A stretch of DNA of 6,889 bases. It comes from Coxiellaceae bacterium UBA6002 (GTDB taxonomy: Bacteria; Pseudomonadota; Gammaproteobacteria; UBA6002). The stretch is from the NCBI GenBank assembly GCA_002429595.1, contig DJAM01000166.1:1-6889 (forward strand), written 5' to 3'. Shown here piece by piece: positions 6,162-6,889 of the stretch (the first letter of the stretch is position 1; each line of letters begins with the position of its first letter). The notes under the pieces were generated by a model that searched no databases, was not told the DNA's origin, and saw nothing but the letters and a program-made list of their open reading frames with translations. The position numbers and the translations under genes are program-made.

Positions 6162-6889
6162 TTAATACTCAACCGATACCTGTTGAGTCAATCTTAATGC
6201 ATCCTGTAGTGACGCTAAGTCGGTAATAGCAAGGCAATTACTGTCAGAAACGATGCGCTTATTTAAACCCGTTAGCACTTTATTGGGTCCACTTTCCACA
6301 AAAGTCTCTACACCATTGTTCGCCAGTAGTTGAATGATTTCAATCCACCTTACTGGTGAATAGAGTTGCCTGACTAAAGCATCTTTGATCTGCTCTGGCT
6401 CCTGGTAACTTTGGACATCGACATTATTAATGACAGGAATGTTCGGTTTGCTAATTGTTATAGTGTTTAATTTTTCTCGAAGACGCTTTGAGGCGGGGCG
6501 CATTAATTCACAATGTGAAGGCACGCTCATCGGTAATTTCTTAGCCAGTTTTGCGCCTGACTCTTTAGCTAATGAAATTGCGCGATCAATAGCAGCAGCT
6601 TGGCCCGCAATCACTATTTGGCCAATACTGTTAAAATTGGCAGGAGTAACTTCCAGCGGATTGTGACTTGCTTGCTCACAAACTTGCATGACCTGCTCAT
6701 TAGTCAAACCAATAATCGCCGCCATTGCACCTGTTCCCTCAGGCACCGCCTCTTGCATGTATCTACCACGAGCTGCAACTAAGTCAACGGCAGCTTCAAA
6801 GTCGATCGCACCAGCGCAGACTAACGCCGTGTATTCACCAAGGCTATGACCCGCCAAATAGGCTGGCGAACTACCATCCAGTTCGTATT
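6162..6889 (-). CDS. fabD: Malonyl-CoA:ACP transacylase, 5' end missing
   Basis: FabD moves malonate from CoA to the AcpP arm and so supplies the extender for FabF. The visible part is 241 residues and remains open to the right edge, so about 80 N-terminal residues lie outside the window. The nucleophile motif GHSLGE is near the start of the fragment (Ser at residue 15). The CoA-carboxylate arginine in AARGRYMQ follows 25 residues later, as R117 follows S92 in E. coli. The catalytic histidine is in SVPSHCELM, 110 residues after the serine (109 in E. coli). FNSIGQIVIAG and GPNKVLTGLNKRI also match the family. A TTG just before the GHSLGE motif is not a real start, because family sequence continues upstream of it. 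The gene ends 15 bp before fabG; fabH and plsX would be expected upstream. Confidence 0.96.
   Translation of the reverse strand, partial: YELDGSSPAYLAGHSLGEYTALVCAGAIDFEAAVDLVAARGRYMQEAVPEGTGAMAAIIGLTNEQVMQVCEQASHNPLEVTPANFNSIGQIVIAGQAAAIDRAISLAKESGAKLAKKLPMSVPSHCELMRPASKRLREKLNTITISKPNIPVINNVDVQSYQEPEQIKDALVRQLYSPVRWIEIIQLLANNGVETFVESGPNKVLTGLNKRIVSDSNCLAITDLASLQDALRLTQQVSVEY

Noticed and set aside
1..6889. CRISPR array, transposase, tRNA/rRNA, toxin-antitoxin or defence system
   Set aside because: No regular repeats and spacers, no mobile-element genes and no recognisable RNA genes were seen. Nearly all the sequence is explained by eight conserved genes.

Overview
The window is one minus-strand gene train from a gammaproteobacterium. 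It carries the conserved fatty-acid-synthesis cluster followed by its usual cell-wall and DNA-metabolism neighbours. In transcription order (right to left) the genes are fabD (5' end cut by the window edge), fabG, acpP, fabF, mltG, tmk, holB and a TatD-family hydrolase (ycfH). The order matches the E. coli fab/yceG/tmk/holB/ycfH locus, except that pabC is absent between fabF and mltG. The pilZ gene that some gammaproteobacteria carry after holB is also absent. The moderately AT-rich composition and the gene order would fit Legionellales or a related lineage, but this is inference and no gene here fixes the genus.

Region by region: 6162-6889 holds the C-terminal three quarters of malonyl-CoA:ACP transacylase. 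5403-6146 is 3-oxoacyl-ACP reductase. 5191-5402 is the only substantial non-coding gap and appears to hold promoters and a structured leader for acpP. 4939-5190 is acyl carrier protein. 3666-4907 is KAS II, which must start at TTG. 2387-3655 is the endolytic transglycosylase MltG with a long basic C-terminal tail. 1762-2427 is thymidylate kinase. 825-1781 is the delta' subunit of DNA polymerase III. 26-808 is the TatD-family hydrolase. Bases 1-17 look like half of a palindromic intergenic repeat cut by the window edge.

The genes form two functional blocks in one probable operon. FabD loads malonate onto the AcpP phosphopantetheine arm, FabF condenses it with the growing chain, and FabG reduces the product. 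MltG then acts in peptidoglycan synthesis at the inner membrane, while Tmk (dTTP supply) and HolB (clamp loading) serve DNA replication. Apart from the acpP leader, neighbours are 10-31 bp apart or overlap by 20-41 bp, which suggests co-transcription and translational coupling.

I did not find a novel defence, mobile or biosynthetic system here; this is essentially a housekeeping region. The points most worth a second look are the acpP leader, the MltG tail that runs into tmk, the forced TTG start of fabF and the repeat fragment at the left edge.
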